64,000 nt of DNA from Xiphophorus maculatus (Eukaryota; Chordata; Actinopteri; Cyprinodontiformes; Poeciliidae). The notes under the pieces are model-generated. The model was not told the origin of the DNA and did not search any database. It saw nothing but the letters and a program-made list of their open reading frames with translations. The DNA lies in NCBI RefSeq assembly GCF_002775205.1, contig NC_036454.1:29932783-29996782 (forward strand). Reading direction: 5' to 3'. Made by a program: the position numbers and the translations under genes. Of the stretch, positions 13,206-25,142 are shown piece by piece (within the stretch, counting starts at the first letter, position 1; each line of letters starts with the position of its first letter).

Positions 13206-13247
13206 TTATCTGCTGAAGCTTCTGTCTTCGTAGATGGTGACCTCGAT
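13206..13247 (-). CDS. golga7: golga7 terminal coding exon 5
   Basis: 13 codons plus [16 protein letters not shown]. This matches the IEITIYEDR tail of vertebrate GOLGA7. The acceptor used is GACCAG. A second AG (TTAACAG) lies 10 bases further upstream and would shift the frame if used. The exon is too short for an ORF track and was found by searching for the expected tail. Confidence 0.9.
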   Translation of the reverse strand: MEVTIYEDRSFSR

Positions 13248-13848
13248 CTGGTCGAGGCTGTTAAGGGAAGAGGAGCTGCGGCGAGTTCACACCGAGTTTC
13301 AACCCAAAACCAAAAGCCCCCCCCCCTCAGCTACCGCACACTTGTTCTGTGCGCTTGGCCCGAGCCACACAACAAGGCTCGGTGACATTTCACTAAAAAC
13401 TGATTTTTTTTTTTTTTTTTGTTTAGTTTCGCCCAAAAATTGGGTTGAATGGGCTTCATTAAAATATCACAATCTCAAACTGAAAATTTACAGGAAGTTA
13501 AATTAGAATGCGGCTAAGTGATTGGTCAAAATTCAGCTGAGTTGCAGCGATTGGTCCAAAACTATGGGGAAAAAAACTGCTTGTTGCAGGCCTACAGAAA
13601 ATATTAAACTGTCATATTCATTTTGTTAAAATGTTAAAACCGTAGTAGTTCAGGTGAAATGCTGCCGTCTACTCTCCCCCCGCCCCCATCCGTTGCTAAA
13701 ATCAGCGCAGCAGTTTGACAGGCGTTGGAGAAATAATCCAGATCGCTGTCACGGGGAACAAAGTTCAGCTGCAAACAATTTCAGTCACATTCTGTTAACC
13801 CTCATCTCCTCTTCCCACCCAGCTGGAATTAAAGAGCATGGTGAGCCA

Positions 13849-13887
<39 letters not shown>

Positions 13888-16725
13888 CCACACACGCCCA
13901 CACAGCGACAGTCAGGATGTTGGGGCACTCATTGGTTTTATGGAGATGTTATAGATTACATAGGACTTTTATGCAACTTTTTGAAGAGTTTACCTTCATA
14001 GCAGCAGATTTCCTGTAAGCCACTTTGACTGCTAGATCCCATATTTACCCACCATCAGAAGTGACGGTAAAAAAACCACCAATATCCAGACCCGCTGTGC
14101 GCCCTTTCCTGGAAAGCCAGAGGCTCATACAAGATGGCTGTTTTTATGATGAGGACTGTAGCTTACAATCGTCACTGTGTTTGCGGGGAAAAAAAAGTTC
14201 TTTTAAATTGGATTTATGGTTTCACAGAGAGTGGGAGGATACGACTCGGAGTCCTCTTTCGATGGGATCTGTCAGCAGGAGGCCTCGTGGCGCGTAGATC
14301 TTGTCGTTTTGTTCCTGGATATATTTGGAAATCCTCTTCAAAACCTAAAAAAAGAGCAAAGTTTTAAAACAAAATTGTGATTTTTGAGCACACAAATCCC
14401 AAAGTATAAAAAAAAAATATTAGGGTTGAAACGATTAATCGTTTTGATCTTGATTAATCGATTATTGAAGTACCCATCAACTAACCTAGTAATCAATTGA
14501 TCGCAGACTGGAGCATACAAATTCAAGAAAGGCCATTTGCTGATCAGATGCAGAGCAGTAATGTAGCCAAAAAGGTACAGAAATACATACGTATATACAG
14601 TATATATATACTGTATATACGTATGTATCATTAGCTTCACCGTGTTCATATTTACTAAAGGAATGCCGTTACTGCATTTTAGACAATAAAATGCTCATTT
14701 TTCTCATCCAAATAAAAAGAAATTAATAATTTGTTTATTTGAATCTTTCAATGTAGAGTGTGCCATTTAAAAAAAAAATCCAATTCATTGTCAGAACAAT
14801 CAATAGATAAAACAATTATTCAAATAATTATTAGTTCCAGCCTTAACAATATATATATCCAGTAAGCCGAAAAAACCTTATTTGGGTACAATTTCAAACA
14901 ACTGCGTAACTTTGCACAGCCTCCATATCCCACCTTCTCGTAGTGAGTCTCCATACAGAGAAAGACGGCGTAAGCGGTGAGGCAGGCCAGGCAGCCTTCG
15001 ACGAACGACTGACTTCCCAGCTTCTCTGCCTCCGTGTAAAGGTTGTTCAGCGTCCGTATCGTCTCCTCAAACTGCTGCTTGTCAATCTGAAACATGCGAA
15101 AGCAACAAAACAAGACCAAGCAGGTCAAATTAGGACATCAGTAGGGCAATTCTTTAAAAGGTGTGTGTAAGGATTTATCTTAGCAGTTCGTTTCGTCTTG
15201 ATGAACGAGGGGCTGGATGTTCTCAGACCGGTCATGCATCAAGAGAATTCTAGGCTTCCGTCCCGCATTTCGGAACACCCCCTGAGCCGATCGGGTCGCC
15301 TCGGCTGCGAGCCTGGGGAATGTTTCTACTCGGTAACCGGCAGGAAACGGTCCAACTTGGACACAAACATCACAAGTATACGACGCAAAGCAACTCTTGC
15401 ATCGTTCGCTCTTCAGAGACACGGGTCCTCGGTTGTCTCAGATTGTCTCGGTTGTCCCCGAACCAAAAGACACGATCTGGGTTTCTAAGTGAAATTGTTG
15501 GACTCGGAGCTCTAAAGTATTTACACCCTTGAACTGTTTGAGTTTGTTGTGACCTGACCACAGGCTTCAAAGCTTTAAAGTGATTTTTAAAGCCGTTACA
15601 AATAAAAACCTAAAAAGCTTTTATATTCTAGAAGTCTGTTAAAAACATTTACCAGACATTTCCCTTGTGCAATCATAGAGTGTTTTTGTTTTTTAATATG
15701 TACAACCTATTTTATTTTTATTATACATGACTCTCTTTTTTTTAACTGTACTTAAGCTTTTTGTGATTTTTGGATTTTGTTCTGCGCGTCTCTTTGAAGT
15801 GGTGCTAAATGGCAAAGTGGATTTTTATTCGCCTCTCCTTCACTTTGATACTTCTAAATGAAACGCAGCGCAACTCTCAGATTTCACCAAATGAGTGAGC
15901 AAAGCAACTCGGTTAGATGTAGTACAAGTATAAATCCAGCTGTTTCTGGCCTGTTTTGTTGAACAATAACAATATCATGTTGGGCAAAAGCACGTTGAAT
16001 AAGGTTCTCCAGTCAGAAGAAGCTAAAACAAGGGCTGGGCGATTAATCAATTGTATACATTAATTGAACTTCTGTTTTTTGAAGATTTTATTTTTTGAAA
16101 ATTGAATATATAGGATTAAATAGTCTAAGAGGCATGATTAATGTATTTAAGGCCAGCTTATTGTATATATATTTTTTAAAAATTAAGACATTTTAAGGCC
16201 TTTATTTTACATTAATTTAAGACTTTTTGTTGTACAATCTATCCATTTGTATCTACTACTCATCAAAAAAAAATCTCACCAAATCTTGAGTCAGTTCTGT
16301 GAAGTGCCACTTGTATTGAAGCTAAATATTTAAAAAAGAAAAAGTATGTAGTGATTACTGAACTCTGATTTTTGTGTTCTGTTGTACCCGTGGTTCTGTA
16401 TGAAGTACAGAGACGGGAAAAGAGAGAAAGAGGAAAAAAAAAAAAAAAAGACAAGTCAGTGAGTATCCTCTAAGTGGAACCAGGAGCAGCAGAAACCCGT
16501 CTAGTGTTCTGCTTCTTGTGCCTGAGGAATGCATCATATCTGGCACTTCCCATCTAAAGTTTATTTTCCCACTATTTTCCCAGTTTGAAGGCTGTGATGC
16601 ATCTGAACATCTTCCCACTGTGAGCTTCAGGACACAGGCCAGCAAAACCAGACAATTAAGGAAACTCCACTGATCAGTGTAAAACGTGAGCAGCCACACG
16701 GACTCACAATGCTCTCCTGGTACTT

Positions 16726-16788
<63 letters not shown>

Positions 16789-19700
16789 AACAGAAAAGAA
16801 AATCACACAAACTAAAACAACAAATATGCCTGAAGAAAAAAACATTGCAAAGCACATGACTTCTGTAAACCACAAAATATGCAAACCCTGCAAAAAAGGG
16901 AAAAAATGTTGGCTAAAGTAACAAAAAAAAAAAAGCTAAATTAACTAATTAAATAAAAATGCAGGCCATAAAAAGTTTGGCCCGTGGTGCGCTTTAAAAA
17001 AAAAAAAAAGAAGAAAGAAAGAAATAATGGCACAGCTAATCTTGAATGAATGTGTGGGGGAAGAGTTCTACGGCAGTGAGAATGAGCTCTTCCACGGCCT
17101 CATCTGCCCAGAATTGATGTGAATATGAAATAAATACCGGGAAAAACACTGACGACCACCAGACTCCTGGGGAAGTGCCAATAAAGCTTCTGAAATGCTG
17201 GGAAGCAGCTCTTCTGTGAGGTAATGAGCGTCAAAGCCACAGTTCTGCCTCAGACTTCAGCAACCTGCTCCTCCATCTACACATCCGAGTTCCAGCTGCT
17301 GCCTCAGCAAACACAAACCTGGAGTTTCCTCCTCTGTTTTATAGGCCTGGTGGGCCTCCAGGCTTTAACTGTCCCCTTCCAGGCATTTTACAGAAATTGG
17401 ATAAGAAATAAGGACGCTACGACCATTTCTGGGACAGACTCCCGCTCATGCCCCTCATTGGAACAGTCTGGTTTTATGTTCATGCCTCGATGCGTAATAA
17501 TGGCGCCTGGAGGTACGCATCACTAGCTAACAGGCGCCTTCCTATACATAAATAAATATTGATGTTTATAGCAACACCTCTCCCTGCAGACCAGCCTCAC
17601 TAAACACTTCAGAGGTACTTTATATTACACTTTGAGGTATTTTGAATGTCTTCTGAAACGAAGCGAACGTCTTAAAATTCACTTCCTGCCAGAGGGAGCG
17701 ATACGGAGCCTCTTATCAGCTTGTTCCTACAACGGTGGAGCTGTGCTCAGCTGGAATGTGATATGACGGCAGGAGGTCTGCTCTGCCAGCTGGCTGGAGT
17801 TTTCGGGGGAGAACAGTGAGACCACCTCTGGGCTGTGGGTTGTTGATGAACATCATTTCGTCCCATTAGCCCAGAATGCACAGCTGATAATGGAGGACAT
17901 TGAGAAAGAACAACTCCTCCTCAGATTTCAACAAAACTCAGATCTTCCATCGTGACCGAAAACGGAAGAAACCCGGAAAGCCAGCGGCCGTCAATCGAGG
18001 CACTCGGCCTCCTATTAGGATTGTGTCATTTTACGAGGAACACTCTGCTGTTCCTCATGAAGGGACCAGTTGGGGTCCTGGTGTAAAACACGTCTCCCAC
18101 CTTGGTCTCCAGCTCTGAAGGAAACTTGGTCTGGAACTGGCACATGGTTCCGTTGGAGTAGTCTCTCTGAATGAAGACTTTGGCTGCGACAGCCGCCTGC
18201 TGCCTCATGTCCTGTAAGCTGTGGGTCTGTGGAGACAGGAATTAGCGCGTCAATGTCTGTGGCGGCGAGGCTCAGAGAACTCGTCACAGCAAAACACCAA
18301 CTCCTCACACTTGGACTTCGAGGAAAATCAAAAACTGCTTTCCAAACAGGCCTTCCTGTCCATCGTCCATATTGAGAATATAAAAGGCAAGGGCTGGGTG
18401 ATAAATTGATATCATCAATTAATCAAATGTTTGGTTTTTAAAGATTAAATTTGACAATTTAAGCAAGCTTTACATTTGCTATTTATTTGGACTTTGAATT
18501 TAGGGCACCTCTATGATGAAATATAAGAGCCAGGCTAAGATTGAATTTTTTTTCTCCCCAGAGAATAGAGTCACACTGTTACAAGAATACTGTCATGTGA
18601 CAATAAAGTCAAAATAACACAAGAATAAAGTTGTAATATTATGAGAACTCAAATACGAAAAAGAAAAGAAATAAATTATCCAAGCTTTATTCTCCTAATT
18701 TTAAGACGCAAGATGTTGCACATTTATTCCGGCAATATTATGACTACATTCCTATTATTAGACACATATTTCTGCAGCCTGACTCTGATACTCCGCAGTG
18801 CAACTCGCAGAAGTGATAATCCAAACAAAAGAAACTTTTTGAAAATATTTTCTGGCTGTTGTCATTTCATTTTTTAGAAAAAAAAAAGCAGGAGAAAAAA
18901 AAAAAAAGAACAAAACGAATCTGCTATGAAAATGATCAGATTTGATTTCTCTGCCATATTGCCCCGCTCTGCGTGACAAAGCATTTGTGATATATAGTGC
19001 GGCCCTATTAGGATTAGATAAGCTTAGATAGTTAAGTTTTGTCTTAAGGTTTATGTCAAGATTATAAAGAAGCATTAATAAAGCAAGCAGGGGAGGTGAC
19101 TTATATTGCCTTGTTATAATCACAGATTATCTGAAACTTCAGAGATGTAAAAGCAAGTGAACACAGATATAAAGAGAACCTTGGACCTGCAGATGAAAAC
19201 ACATCCCTGTAATCTTATCTGACCTTTGGCCTAAACGGTCCAGGTCAGGTCAGTCACTGTCCTGGACGCAACCATGTTTCAGCATAAATTCATCAAATTC
19301 ACGTCTAATCCAGATGCTGGACCAAGTTGCATTTATAACACCTGAAGGTAACACGGTTACTTGACTGTACCATAAAGGAACTATGTGCCTGGAAAATACA
19401 TAATACCGGCCCTTTAATAGTAATAACACCCTATAGAGCGGATGTCCATGTACTCTACAGTACATGTTGTCAATACTTGGTTGGGCCTCCTTTTGCATGA
19501 ACTACTGCATCAATGCAGCGTAGCATGGAGGAGGACAGCCTGTGGTTTTGCTGAGGTTGCCATGACAGCGCCGCTCTCAGGGTCAAACCAGTTTGTTGGC
19601 TTTTAAAACACACCAGTACCATGTCCGTTAAAGCACGTGCTGGTTCTGGTTTGAAGCATGAGGAGGCGCCGAGTGGCTCTGGAATGTAAAATCAGCATCT

Positions 19701-20880
19701 CCTTGAAGCTTGTCAGTGTGTTGCCTGGAGCCTCTCAAGGCTGTGGTCATTCCTGTTGCTTGTGCTTATTTTCCTCTACACTTTTTCCTTCCACCCAATT
19801 TCCCAAGGAGAGTCCAGAGAACAGGTCACTTTTATAGTTGATTCAGGATGAGATTTTCAACGACACATTTATGTCTATATAAAACGGAAAGTGATGCATC
19901 AAAATGTTTTTTCCTATATAAGCTGTGGGGGGTTTTGCCTATATTTTAATGTAGGTATAGCATAAAAAAAAGAGGACTTTTGGGGTAAATAGGTTTTGGA
20001 AGAAATCTCTTGTTTTGTTGCTGTGAATAGACTAATGACATTGTCCTGATCAACAAAATAGAAAACATTCCACCCAATTTATTTTAAGGTCAGATTGGAG
20101 ATAAAAAAATAAGGATTCACAATAAAAATGTATCTGTTTTTAACTGAAAAAAAAATGGCCTCAGAGGATTTTTAACTTACCAAATTTGGCCTTTTTGGTT
20201 CAACAGGTTTTGGTGCTACTGATGTGGACAATGATATAAAATTGGTGTGTCTAACAGAATTTGTTCAATTGGTCTTAAAATAAATTATTGATTTTTTTTC
20301 TTTGCTTGTTTTACTCGTGTACTGAATTTTGGGTTTCTATTACAAGCAAGTATCAAAATTAACAGAAATAAAAGCCTCATATACTGTATGGCTGTGAGTA
20401 AATGTTGTAACTTTTTCCATTGACGTTCTCATTAGTACAGATGCACCAGTAAATTAATCTACTTAACAAAATACTTACTCTGAACAAATGTGGAACGAAA
20501 ACGGGAGCAATTATTTAACTCAGCTTCTCATTTAGCTGATATTTGTTTATTGTCTAACAGAGTCTGTATTATACAAGATAACAACATATACGCAGTCATT
20601 TTTCATAGTAGTAAATTATTTAATAGATTAGTGCTTTCAGAATCAACTAACCCTAATCTTTGCCCGGTTTGATTTAAAAGTGCTTTCACAACAAAATAGC
20701 TTAGCATGTTAGCAACCAAACCGTGAGCTAGCAGCGGGCTAACACCGCCCGTTCACTCTCGGTTTACTACTTTAATATAATCCAAACCCGGCACCAATAC
20801 TGACATCTCAGTACATGTGTTCATGTTCCGCAGATGTGAGGAAATACAGAGGTTTAATTTACACAGCTTACCTCCGCCAT
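13206..20880 (-). CDS. golga7: golga7, Golgin subfamily A member 7 (GCP16), complete 5-exon coding sequence
   Basis: Known role of the family: a small palmitoylated Golgi protein that binds golgin-160 and is the accessory subunit of DHHC palmitoyltransferases such as ZDHHC9 and ZDHHC5. Seen here: five exons join in frame (20872-20880, 18101-18226, 14934-15086, 14243-14344, 13206-13247) with GT-AG introns of 2645, 3014, 589 and 995 bases, all phase 0. The product is 143 residues; the human protein is 137. Recognisable blocks are [20 protein letters not shown] (residues 19-38), [10 protein letters not shown] (75-84), METHYEK (90-96), [20 protein letters not shown] (103-122) and IYEDR (135-139). 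The cysteines palmitoylated in mammals are present as C77 and C80. The sequence [13 protein letters not shown] fits GOLGA7 better than GOLGA7B. Nothing is broken, so the gene should be functional. sfrp1 lies divergently upstream, as in other vertebrates. Confidence 0.95.
13849..13884. repeat. AC microsatellite in golga7 intron 4
   Basis: About 17 AC units, with further short CCACACAC runs after it. Confidence 0.93.
14243..14344 (-). CDS. golga7: golga7 coding exon 4
   Basis: 34 codons, residues 97-130: [20 protein letters not shown] followed by [14 protein letters not shown]. The acceptor is TTTTTTTAG. The donor is GTC|GTATCC, a weak match to consensus but a true GT that gives phase 0 to the next exon. 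Reading through this donor would end the protein eight codons later (VSSHSL then stop), so a retained intron would replace the IEVTIYEDR tail. Confidence 0.9.
14421..14845. mobile_element. AT-rich miniature element in golga7 intron 3
   Basis: Begins TTAGGGTTGAAACGATTAAT and ends ATTATTAGTTCCAGCCTTAA, imperfect inverted ends of the GGGCTGCAAC type common in fish. A 46-bp perfect palindrome (14583-14628) lies within. It ends about 90 bases from exon 3. Confidence 0.5.
14583..14628. repeat. perfect 46-bp palindrome in golga7 intron 3
   Basis: ATACATACGTATATACAGTA and onward reads the same on both strands, centred on TATATATATA. It probably grew from a TA repeat. Confidence 0.85.
14934..15086 (-). 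CDS. golga7: golga7 coding exon 3
   Basis: 51 codons, residues 46-96, from [20 protein letters not shown] to METHYEK. The acceptor is TGTTTCAG and the donor is AAG|GTGGGA. It contains the core of the Golgin A7/Erf4 domain, with the GCLACL pair of cysteines that are palmitoylated in the mammalian protein. Confidence 0.96.
16727..16784. repeat. TA microsatellite in golga7 intron 2
   Basis: TA repeat with one GTA interruption at about 16742. The open frames rich in I and Y here are artefacts of it. Confidence 0.95.
18101..18226 (-). CDS. golga7: golga7 coding exon 2
   Basis: 42 codons, residues 4-45, from [10 protein letters not shown] to FPSELETK. The acceptor is CTCCACAG and the donor is AAG|GTGGGA. 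It carries the conserved [20 protein letters not shown] block at the start of the Golgin A7/Erf4 domain. Methionine 10 lies within this exon, but the upstream THSLQD codons are in frame and preceded by a proper splice acceptor, so the MAE exon is preferred as the start. Confidence 0.95.
18386..18760. repeat. AT-rich interspersed repeat and AATAAAGTC-type minisatellite in golga7 intron 1
   Basis: GGGCTGGGTGATAAATTG starts a segment similar to GGGCTGGGCGATTAATC at 16031 in intron 2. It is followed by degenerate AATAAAGTCGTAATATTATG-like repeats at 18590-18660. Both are common fish background repeats. Confidence 0.4.
19370..19417 (+). repeat. TTAA-flanked repeat family, terminal scrap in golga7 intron 1
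   Basis: CTATGTGCCTGGAAAATACA followed by TAATACCGGCCCTTTAA matches only the last 45 or so bases of the family. Confidence 0.55.
19440..19840 (-). mobile_element. Tc1/mariner-like transposon remnant inside golga7 intron 1
   Basis: ATACTTGGTTGGGCCTCCTT, TTTGCATGAACTACTGCATC and CTCTCAAGGCTGTGGTCATT correspond to a common fish Tc1/mariner-like element read on the reverse strand. A large internal deletion removes most of the transposase. It lies in intron 1 of golga7 on the same strand as the gene. Confidence 0.55.
20872..20880 (-). CDS. golga7: golga7 coding exon 1 (Met-Ala-Glu)
   Basis: Three codons, ATG GCG GAG, followed at once by the strong donor GTAAGC. The start fits because exon 2 opens in phase 0 with [10 protein letters not shown], so the protein begins MAETHSLQDM, similar in layout to the MATEVHNLQEL start of GOLGA7B. 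The start context is CAACATGG. The exon is far too short for any ORF finder and was found by reading upstream of exon 2 for a matching ATG and donor. Confidence 0.85.
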
Positions 20881-20975
20881 GTTGAAGATTTCTGAATGCC
20901 GCACGACGTGCTACGGAGTACTAGTTCCGTCGGGAAACACTTGTATGATATTCGGTTCCGGCTAAACTTGGCCAA
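20881..20975 (-). promoter_or_regulatory. golga7: golga7 5' UTR and proximal promoter
   Basis: The sequence just upstream of the golga7 ATG holds several CpGs, no TATA box in the expected place, and a CCGGAA motif (reverse strand, 20956-20961) of the ETS type often found in housekeeping promoters. A second CGGAA core lies closer to the ATG. The transcription start cannot be placed from sequence alone. Confidence 0.4.
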
Positions 20976-21030
20976 CAGAGACAGGCGTACTGCTGAAGCA
21001 AACGTGCAAAGATTAAAAACATGATGTTTC

Positions 21031-21078
21031 AAATATATATATATATATTTTTTTTTTCATATATAAAGTATATATGAA

Positions 21079-21115
<37 letters not shown>
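21031..21115. repeat. TA repeat with T-run, partly palindromic
   Basis: Two TA runs flank a TTTTTTTTTTCATATATAAA segment about 80 bases upstream of the golga7 promoter. Confidence 0.9.
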
Positions 21116-21117
<2 letters not shown>

Positions 21118-21689
21118 GTAGAAATTAATACAGATATAGTTAAAATAGTAACAAGCATACGTAGAAATTAATAAGACTATTTTAGGAATTTTGCACTTAA
21201 TAAAAGTACAGGGAAACAATATTGTTACTTAAGCAGGAAAAAAAATCGTCAGATTAAAGACCGGTTTCTTTTCTTCACCCGAGCTGGAGAAAGTGCAACT
21301 GTGGGAAGATTCAAGTAGTTGGCCTGTTTCCTTGGAGCAAAAATATGGTGTGAGGAGCCAATTTGTTTTTGTCACAGTCCACAGATCAGATAAAATAAAG
21401 ATTTACAGTACATTGTGGGTGTGAAAGAAAAGTTTGAATATCTGGACAATTATCTCATGACCACTCTTGGATAAGATCGAAGGTGTGTGATGATGTCTGC
21501 TTCTTTTCCAAAAGTTCTCATTGCATCAGTAAAGCAAATTGTATCATGAATCTATAAAACGCTATTTAGGTGGACTTCTTGCCTTTTTTTTTCAGTCTTT
21601 GCTGAACACCCCCCAGCCCTCATCAAGTTTGTTTTGTTTTATAAATCACAACCGTTTGCATGTGAAGTTGCGTATGAAAGTTTCTGCAA

Positions 21690-22300
21690 GCTTTGTAAAT
21701 CAATCAATCAATCAATCAGTCAAGTATATTTGTCTAGCATATTTCAGCAGCAAGGCGCTTTACATCATAAAACGCTTTACATCATAAAACCATAAAAACA
21801 TCATGAACACATCACATAGTCACCAGTTGTGAAAACCAGTAACACACATTGCATTTTCTCAAGTTCCATCATTAAACGCATCAATACACATCAAATAATT
21901 TGATCAGTGTTCAATTTATTATATGGTTTGAAAGCAACTCTGAACAGGTACTCAGTGTTTCAGCTGTTTTGCAGCTTTCTGGACGTTTGTTACGACATTT
22001 GTGGCACATGAAAACAGAATGCTGCTTCTCCATGTTTGGTTCTGATTCTGGGGATGCAGAGCAGAACCAGAACCAGAAGACCCGAGAGGTCTGGAAAGTT
22101 GATACAACAACAGCAGATCTTTAATGTATTGTGGTGCTAAGTCGTTCAGTGATTTATAGATGATTGTAGTGTTCTAAAGTCTATTCTCCTAGCTCCAGGG
22201 AGCCAGTGAAAGGACTTTAGAAGTGGGATGATTTACTCACTATACATTCCTGGTTTATTGACGACACGAGCAGCAGCTGTCAAATTATATTGCAGTCATC
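21690..22300 (-). repeat. L2-like LINE fragment, reverse orientation
   Basis: On the minus strand it reads decayed RT C-terminal blocks (SFHWLPGARRIDF, then IWNKLPENCK-like and AETLS-like motifs), then a 3' tail with GCGCCTTGCTGCTGAAATAT and a TTGA tandem end. It matches the 44400-44850 copy in opposite orientation. Confidence 0.65.
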
Positions 22301-23949
22301 AACGCAACTAAGGATAAATGCATGGATGAGTTTCTCTAGATCTAGCTGGGTCATTAGATCTGTGCATGTCTGACCCAAAAGAACCCATAGCTTCAGTTGA
22401 TGCCGAGAACAACCGTGATCTTTTTATTGACAAGGTAGTTGTTCAGATGCCAGTCTGTGTCTCACACTCACCAATCACCGGCTCATACTTGATGTGTGCC
22501 AAATGTTTTAGGAGTAATGAAGCATTTGCAAAACATGATTTAATTATACCATAAACAATGTTCTCGGTGGCAATTTGGGTTTGCAACTCACCCTTGGAGT
22601 TCTCGCCTCACATCGTTCCAGATCACAGGGAGGTTTTTTTTTTTTTTTATGGCTTGGCTGCACACGTACAAAAGTCAGTCCAGATAAACACACATGCACA
22701 AAAAAAAAAAAAATCTATATTTTTTCCAAGGTGGGATTTATCACAACAATTTGAAACAACAGCAGTAATTTCACATTTATGTGAGTTTATGTTGCCTTGG
22801 TGAAAACTTAATTTCACCAAGGATTCCAGCTGCTTCTCTGCGGAGACGTTCTGCAGGCCACAAAGAAACCTTTAGAGTTTGCTGAGCCGTTTCTTTCTGC
22901 AGTCGATCGAACGTTTTTCTCTTCACGTGTTTCAGTTCAGAAGATATGGAGAAATTTCAGTGATGCACCAGCAGCCCTTAGGAACAAAAATACTTAAATA
23001 TCTGGCACATTTTATCTGATATGCCCACTACATTAGCAGGTAACTTGATCCCTTCTACATCCCCTCATTTGCAATTTACTTTCCTCTGATTTTAACTGCA
23101 AAATTTTAAAGGTCTGTGTTTCCTTCTTTGTGGTTGTTAATTCTTTTTAACAAGATTTTATCATGTAAAACCAGCAAAAATACAGAGAAATGTAAGATCA
23201 AGTAAAAAAAAAAAACAAGATCTGTGGAAATCCAGAAATAAATATTTGGTTTAGGTAAAACTGTGAATAAATGCAAGCACAAATAAACAAAGTGAAAACA
23301 TACAAAGTTCTTCACAAGCAGTCACTGGTCAAAACAAAAATTTCCTTTCGGTTTATTTAGCCGGCGTTGAACAAGTCCTGTTCAAATCAAATTCAGTACA
23401 TTCCAAAGCAACAACACGCAACACAGTACAGTACAATGTAATTAACGTCAAAATGAGGAAAGGATGACTTCTGCCTCAGTGACCTGCTGTCTGAACTCAT
23501 GGCGACTCCAGGTCCTGATCCTCTGAATGAATTATGTTAGTGATTTCCAAACAGGCATTCTAATTTGTCAGCACTGTCTTGCACAATTTTTCTTTTAAAC
23601 CTACCCCTTTCCATCTTTAGAAAAGTTTATAAATGTAAACTATTGCTAACTTAGCACAAATAATAAGTGTACATTAAAGAAGTGGCAAAATGAAGAGCTA
23701 ACTTTAACAAATAAAGCTACCCCTCTCCTCTTCAGTCCTTTGTAAAAAACAAAACAAAACTGTGGAATGTTCATGGCTGCAACTCCTCTAGCTGTTGTGT
23801 GTTTGCAGAAACAAGAACGTAGCGACGATTGTTTGGGTTGTGTCACTGACTTTGCAGCAATCCCTCACACTAAGCGTGCGAGTAGCGACAGTTTGAAAGG
23901 AAAACCTGCCCTTCAACGGGAAGAAACCGCCATCACAAGCGGTCATCTG
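22301..23949. other. gene-free stretch, nothing recognised
   Basis: AT-rich sequence with A-runs and T-runs; no exon, RNA gene or named repeat seen. Confidence 0.5.
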
Positions 23950-24130
23950 CCACGACCAACGGGGGGGTTTGAGAAGACGCTTCACACTACATTCAGTCAT
24001 TCACACTCTGATGGCGGCAAGCTACATGCCCAAGGACACAATGGCAGAGGCGGACAGAGCAGGACTCGAACCGGCAACCCGCTGACTGGGGGCTGCCGCC
24101 ATCGTCCCATGTGGAATCTATCACAGCCAA
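23950..24130 (-). mobile_element. tRNA-derived SINE fragment, reverse orientation
   Basis: Read on the minus strand it has GGTTCGAGTCC (B box), then TGTCCTTGGGCA, then AGAGTGTGAATGACTGAATG and GTGTGAAGCG, the order found in widespread fish SINEs of the V-SINE type. The tail is incomplete. The overlapping 140-residue open frame is a chance reading of this repeat. Confidence 0.65.
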
Positions 24131-25097
24131 ACGGAACGCCACACCAGGTGCAGCTTCTACAAGTAGAAAAAAAACTGAGAGAAAACTAAATTAACAGTTA
24201 AAAAAAATAATGCATTTGAATATTGGAGAGCAGAAGAAGAAAGTGAGAAAAAAAGATCAATCCAGCAGTCTAAACCTACAGCAGCATCACTACAGAGATA
24301 GTCTACCTACCTACCATGGTGTGAAAAGTGCTTACCCACGTTCTGACTTCCTGGTATTTTGCACATGTGTCGCACTTTAGTGTTTCAGAACATGAAACCA
24401 ATTTCAATATTAGCCAAAGACAACACAAGTAAAGACAAAATGTAGTTTTTTAAATGAAGATGGGTTTTTTTCTCCCCTGTCTAAGCCGTGGAGGTGTTCC
24501 TGCATGTTTCAGAAGGTGCTCGCTGTGAATAAACATTAAGTTATTTCTCTGACTCATTGCGGTCGAGGAATCAGGTTTAGTGCTGTGTTTATGAGAAACC
24601 TCAGAAATCTGGTCATCAACTTGTTGATCTGCTTACAGAAAGTTACAGCAAGAAAGGTTTTCCTTACTCTGACGCAAGTGGTGGAAATAATTCAGATATT
24701 AGCAATGAATTATGAGCCAGTTATTGTCTCTTTCACAGCATTAAACTTTTTCTTTGCACATGTACTTTTACATTGGTTGATCTGTTCAGTTCAGGTGGCT
24801 TCCAGGCCAGCAATGTAAAACAACAAAGACGACTCATTATGCATATGTACAATTTATAAATTAGATCCTTTACAACTTCATGTAGCTTTAACAAATCTCC
24901 TCTGGTGGTCCATTTTGTGACAGTAAGTTAACCATTATGTGTCATACAGAGAGTGGATTTATTTATCAGGAGTCCATTTTCTCCTCTGCGATAGTATGGC
25001 TGATATTTCACAGATCACACCAACGCAATCAAGTTAGAAAACAACTCATTCCAATTCTGTGAAGCAGGCGAACATGGCTTTCCGGACTGCGTCTTTG
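24131..25097. other. gene-free stretch, nothing recognised
   Basis: AT-rich, with no coding or repeat signature before the paired hairpins at 25098-25175. Confidence 0.5.
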
Positions 25098-25133
25098 TAT
25101 GTGACTGATTAGGAGGCCCTAATCAGTCACATA
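25098..25133. repeat. perfect short-loop hairpin
   Basis: TATGTGACTGATTAGG, loop AGGC, then CCTAATCAGTCACATA. Arms of 16. A second hairpin follows ten bases later. Confidence 0.9.
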
Positions 25134-25142
25134 GTCCACCCT

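Noticed and set aside
16355..16893. 172- and 88-residue minus-strand frames in golga7 intron 2
   Set aside because: Driven by the TA microsatellite (Ile-Tyr runs) within an intron, without conserved motifs.
18015..18308. 97-residue minus-strand frame overlapping golga7 exon 2
   Set aside because: Wrong frame of a real exon; the splice-consistent frame carries the conserved golga7 residues.
23767..24189. 140-residue plus-strand frame
   Set aside because: Lies across a reverse-oriented SINE and has no independent signature.
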